Shown here piece by piece: positions 5,639 to 7,177 of a stretch of 7,177 nt of DNA. The position numbers and the translations under genes are program-made. The notes under the pieces were generated by a model. The model was not told where the DNA came from. It ran no database searches and saw nothing but the letters and a program-made list of their open reading frames with translations. Every line of letters starts with the position of its first letter. The stretch's first letter is position 1. The stretch comes from JBFXDW01 sp050180745. Its GTDB lineage: Bacteria; Pseudomonadota; Alphaproteobacteria; UBA9219. The stretch lies in contig JBFXDW010000087.1 of NCBI GenBank assembly GCA_050180745.1, positions 1 through 7,177 of the forward strand, given 5' to 3'.

Positions 5639-6193
5639 CTAGAACTTTCTTACTAGAAACGCGTTCATCTCTAATGTGAGGCCTATATCTTCTTTATAAT
5701 CACCGTCAGTGATACCAAAAGCCGTCCGCTTAAAGGTACCCTGAAAAGAGATGCTCATCGTTTTACTGTTTTCACTTATCTGATTAAGACGAGCCTTTAA
5801 AACGGCAGGACGGCTGGTTCCTTTTATTGCAAGCGTGCCCTTTATCTCTGCTTCATCATCCTTAAAAACAGCGCTGTTCCCTATGAATGTTATTTCAGGA
5901 TATGTGGAAGCATCCAGAAGATCCCTAAATTCGGAATCAAGTGTTGAGGTTGCCAGTGAAACGCGCAGCTTGCTGAGCGTGTTCGTTTCTGTGTCATAGG
6001 CAAAATCACCTGTAGAACTTTCGAACTGGGCTGCTCGTTTCTCATCTTTCGGACTGGTCATCTCAAGCCGCGCCGTAAATTGCTCAGGCATTGTTAAGAA
6101 GCTTAAATTCGCAGCCTGTGCCGAGGAAAAAATAAGAGCAGAGAAAAGGCACGTAAGAGAAAGCGCCTTTTTAATTTGTCTTTGTCCGATCAT
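5639..6193 (-). CDS. YceI-family periplasmic protein, 184 aa
   Basis: YceI-like proteins are exported lipocalin-like beta barrels, some of which bind polyisoprenoid lipids. Here a signal peptide (charged MIGQRQIKK, hydrophobic core, SAQA near residue 27) is followed by family hallmarks. These are TLDSEFRDLLDASTYPEITF (84-103, matching the R..L....(F/Y)P.I.F pattern), LAIKGTSRPAVL (121-132, the L.I.G.TRPV strand) and FKRTAFGITDGDYKEDIGL (154-172, the R..FG segment). The start at 6193 is chosen because its ATG overlaps the TGA of the upstream lipoprotein gene as ATGA, indicating translational coupling; a longer frame from 6241 would bury the signal peptide. Length is normal. The ligand cannot be told from sequence. 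Confidence 0.88.
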   Translation of the reverse strand: MIGQRQIKKALSLTCLFSALIFSSAQAANLSFLTMPEQFTARLEMTSPKDEKRAAQFESSTGDFAYDTETNTLSKLRVSLATSTLDSEFRDLLDASTYPEITFIGNSAVFKDDEAEIKGTLAIKGTSRPAVLKARLNQISENSKTMSISFQGTFKRTAFGITDGDYKEDIGLTLEMNAFLVRKF

Positions 6194-6558
6194 TGCCAGT
6201 GTCCAGGGATATAGGCCCAGCCATAGCTGCGTTCTTCCCAATGATCAGGAGCCCAAAAGGCGGTTGGATCAGGCCTCGCGATAAAGTGACCCGATTCCCA
6301 CGAAAAATTACGGCCATCGTAAGTCCAGTGGCCAGATTTCCATACTTCGTTCATAGGATCAACCGAGTCCGGTATCATCTCAACAGGTGCTGTTGGAGGC
6401 TCCGTCGGTGCCAACTGCTCATAAGGAAACATAGGCGCAGGCGGAGGTGTTCGCTGCGCCATAGGATGCTGGCGGGATGGTGCGGATTCGCAGGCTGTCA
6501 GTGACAAAAGAATCAGGAAGCAAGGCATTAATACGTAAGAGGATAGGCGGCGGTGCAT
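6190..6558 (-). CDS. Proline-rich lipoprotein with WXXGXW-type repeats, 122 aa
   Basis: The N-terminus is a lipoprotein signal: MHRR, a hydrophobic core and the lipobox LTAC with Cys23 as the lipidated residue. A Pro/Gln-rich linker (about 28-66) probably spans the cell wall zone. The C-terminal 50 residues contain aromatic repeats spaced by Gly/His: VWKSGHW (72-78), SWESGHF (86-92), FWAPDHW (101-107) and GWAYIPGHW (113-121). These resemble the YXWGXW/WXXGXW repeat proteins of unknown function. The ATG at 6558 is preferred because AAGGAG lies 10 nt upstream; a GTG at 6591 would place that site inside the gene. The gene follows purS by 47 bp and overlaps the YceI gene by 4 bp, so the two envelope proteins may act together. 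Confidence 0.85.
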   Translation of the reverse strand: MHRRLSSYVLMPCFLILLSLTACESAPSRQHPMAQRTPPPAPMFPYEQLAPTEPPTAPVEMIPDSVDPMNEVWKSGHWTYDGRNFSWESGHFIARPDPTAFWAPDHWEERSYGWAYIPGHWQ

Positions 6559-6568
6559 GGCTTTATGT

Positions 6569-6574
6569 CTCCTT
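6569..6574 (-). promoter_or_regulatory. Ribosome binding site deciding the lipoprotein start
   Basis: AAGGAG on the minus strand, 10 nt before the ATG at 6558. It selects that ATG over the upstream in-frame GTG at 6591. Confidence 0.6.
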
Positions 6575-6605
6575 ATCAAGTCTTGTGTCACAAAGAGGCT
6601 GATGA

Positions 6606-6845
6606 TCAGAGTATTGTAACTTTAAACTCTTCGATCACCATGTTGGCCAGAATTTTCTCGGCCATGTCTTCAGCCTTCTTGGTAGCCGTGGCGGGGTTTG
6701 TTTCAGTCAGTTCAAGGAAGAATACCTTGCCAACGCGTACATCGTCAACGCCCTCAAAGCCTAAACCTGCGAGCGCATGACCAATCGCTTTTCCTTGGGG
6801 GTCAAGAACACCTTCTTTGAGCATAACATCAATTCTTGCTTTCAT
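6606..6845 (-). CDS. purS: Phosphoribosylformylglycinamidine synthase subunit PurS
   Basis: PurS is the small subunit that bridges PurQ (glutaminase) and PurL (synthetase) in the three-part FGAM synthase, the fourth step of de novo purine synthesis, in the cytosol. The 79 residues match the family throughout: KARIDVMLKEGVLDPQGKAI at the start, LGFEGVDDVRVGKVFFLEL in the middle, and AEKILANMVIEEFKVTIL at the end. Length is typical. An ATGATG start gives two choices. I use the second ATG (6845), which sits 7 nt from AGGAG, while the first (6848) is only 4 nt away. The gene overlaps the 3' end of the short purC by 17 bp. PurC-PurS order is usual in alphaproteobacteria, but purQ and purL do not follow here. 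Confidence 0.95.
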   Translation of the reverse strand: MKARIDVMLKEGVLDPQGKAIGHALAGLGFEGVDDVRVGKVFFLELTETNPATATKKAEDMAEKILANMVIEEFKVTIL

Positions 6846-7177
6846 CATTTTTCTCCTGCATGAGGTTGATAAGAGGCGGGTTGTTGTCTTCGACCAAAAG
6901 GCCCAAGCGCCGCGCAACTTCCTGATAGGCTTCTTCAACACGACCTAAATCCTCACGGAAACGGTCGATGTCCATTTTTTCGTTTGTTTTCAAATCCCAC
7001 AAACGGCAATTATCAGGCGTAATATCGTTGGCCAACACAATGCGTACATCATCATCTTCGTAAATGCGGCCAAACTCAATCCGGAAATCAATCAGCTTTA
7101 AGCCTATGCCATGGAACAGCCCTGATAGATAATCATTAATCCGCAAGGATTGCATCATGATCTCTTCCATCTCGGAC
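6829..7177 (-). CDS. purC: SAICAR synthetase, short bacterial form, C-terminal part (5' end outside window)
   Basis: The frame is open to the right edge (S-E before the ATG at 7170), and the methionine at 7170 aligns inside the enzyme, so the gene begins outside the window. Visible motifs are SLRINDYLSGLF, LKLIDFRIEFG (the second PurC signature with the EFG motif), RLWDLKTNEKMD, RFREDLG and AYQEVARRLGLL, typical of the roughly 250-residue alphaproteobacterial enzyme. A tail of about 20 residues after the usual end contains the purS ribosome binding site. The segment normally read as LADE(I/F)SPD is LANDITPD here. An Asn (codon 7029-7027) thus replaces the Asp that aligns with E. coli Asp191, and Asp replaces the next Glu. 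The catalytic consequence is unknown. It is a different subfamily from the purC at 4423-5412. Confidence 0.93.
   Translation of the reverse strand, partial: SEMEEIMMQSLRINDYLSGLFHGIGLKLIDFRIEFGRIYEDDDVRIVLANDITPDNCRLWDLKTNEKMDIDRFREDLGRVEEAYQEVARRLGLLVEDNNPPLINLMQEKNDESKN
6853..6857 (-). promoter_or_regulatory. Ribosome binding site of purS inside the purC coding end
   Basis: AGGAG on the minus strand lies within the last codons of the short purC. It is spaced 7 nt from the ATG at 6845, favouring that start over the adjacent ATG at 6848. Confidence 0.55.

Noticed and set aside
6191..6241. Longer YceI-like start at 6241
   Set aside because: It would add 16 residues before the signal peptide and overlap the lipoprotein gene by about 50 bp. 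The ATGA overlap at 6193-6190 is the natural start.

Overview
The window looks like chromosomal DNA of an alphaproteobacterium with moderate GC content. The main reason is the PurC-PurS pair at the right edge: the PurC C-terminus (NDYLSGLF, the RLWD..TNEKMD..RFR block, AYQEVARRLG) and the 79-residue PurS read like alphaproteobacterial versions. No RNA gene, CRISPR array, insertion sequence or phage gene is visible.

Left third (1-2055, minus strand): three tandem genes, read from 2055 leftwards, encode divergent members of one protein family that I do not recognise. The third runs off the left edge. They have no signal peptides or membrane segments. The two complete members end in nearly the same tail (LSPQVVLxQLA), and the DNA for that tail is 33/34 identical between them. 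A divergent intergenic region follows (2056-2259), with a + strand terminator-like hairpin and a good sigma70-type promoter for a small secreted protein gene (2260-2616), which ends in a strong intrinsic terminator.

Middle (2737-5412, plus strand): a two-gene operon of glutamine-dependent NAD+ synthetase (nadE) and a long-form SAICAR synthetase (purC). The genes are 6 bp apart and neither start has a clear Shine-Dalgarno. The predicted nadE promoter lies so close to the ATG that the message may be leaderless.

Right third (5423-7177, minus strand): a second, short-form purC (5' end outside the window), purS overlapping it by 17 bp, a proline-rich WXXGXW-type lipoprotein, a periplasmic YceI-family protein coupled to it by an ATGA overlap, and then a broken gene. 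The broken stretch (5492-5634) starts like FolK (HPPK) and, in another frame, ends like FolP (DHPS). I read it as a residue of a folK-folP locus, possibly a folKP fusion, that lost its interior. It abuts an inverted array of 7-bp repeats lying between the two convergent operons.

The most notable points are the unrecognised tandem paralog family with its conserved C-terminal tail, the collapsed folK-folP remnant, and two purC subfamilies about 1.4 kb apart, the short one with Asp changed to Asn at a position that should bind metal.
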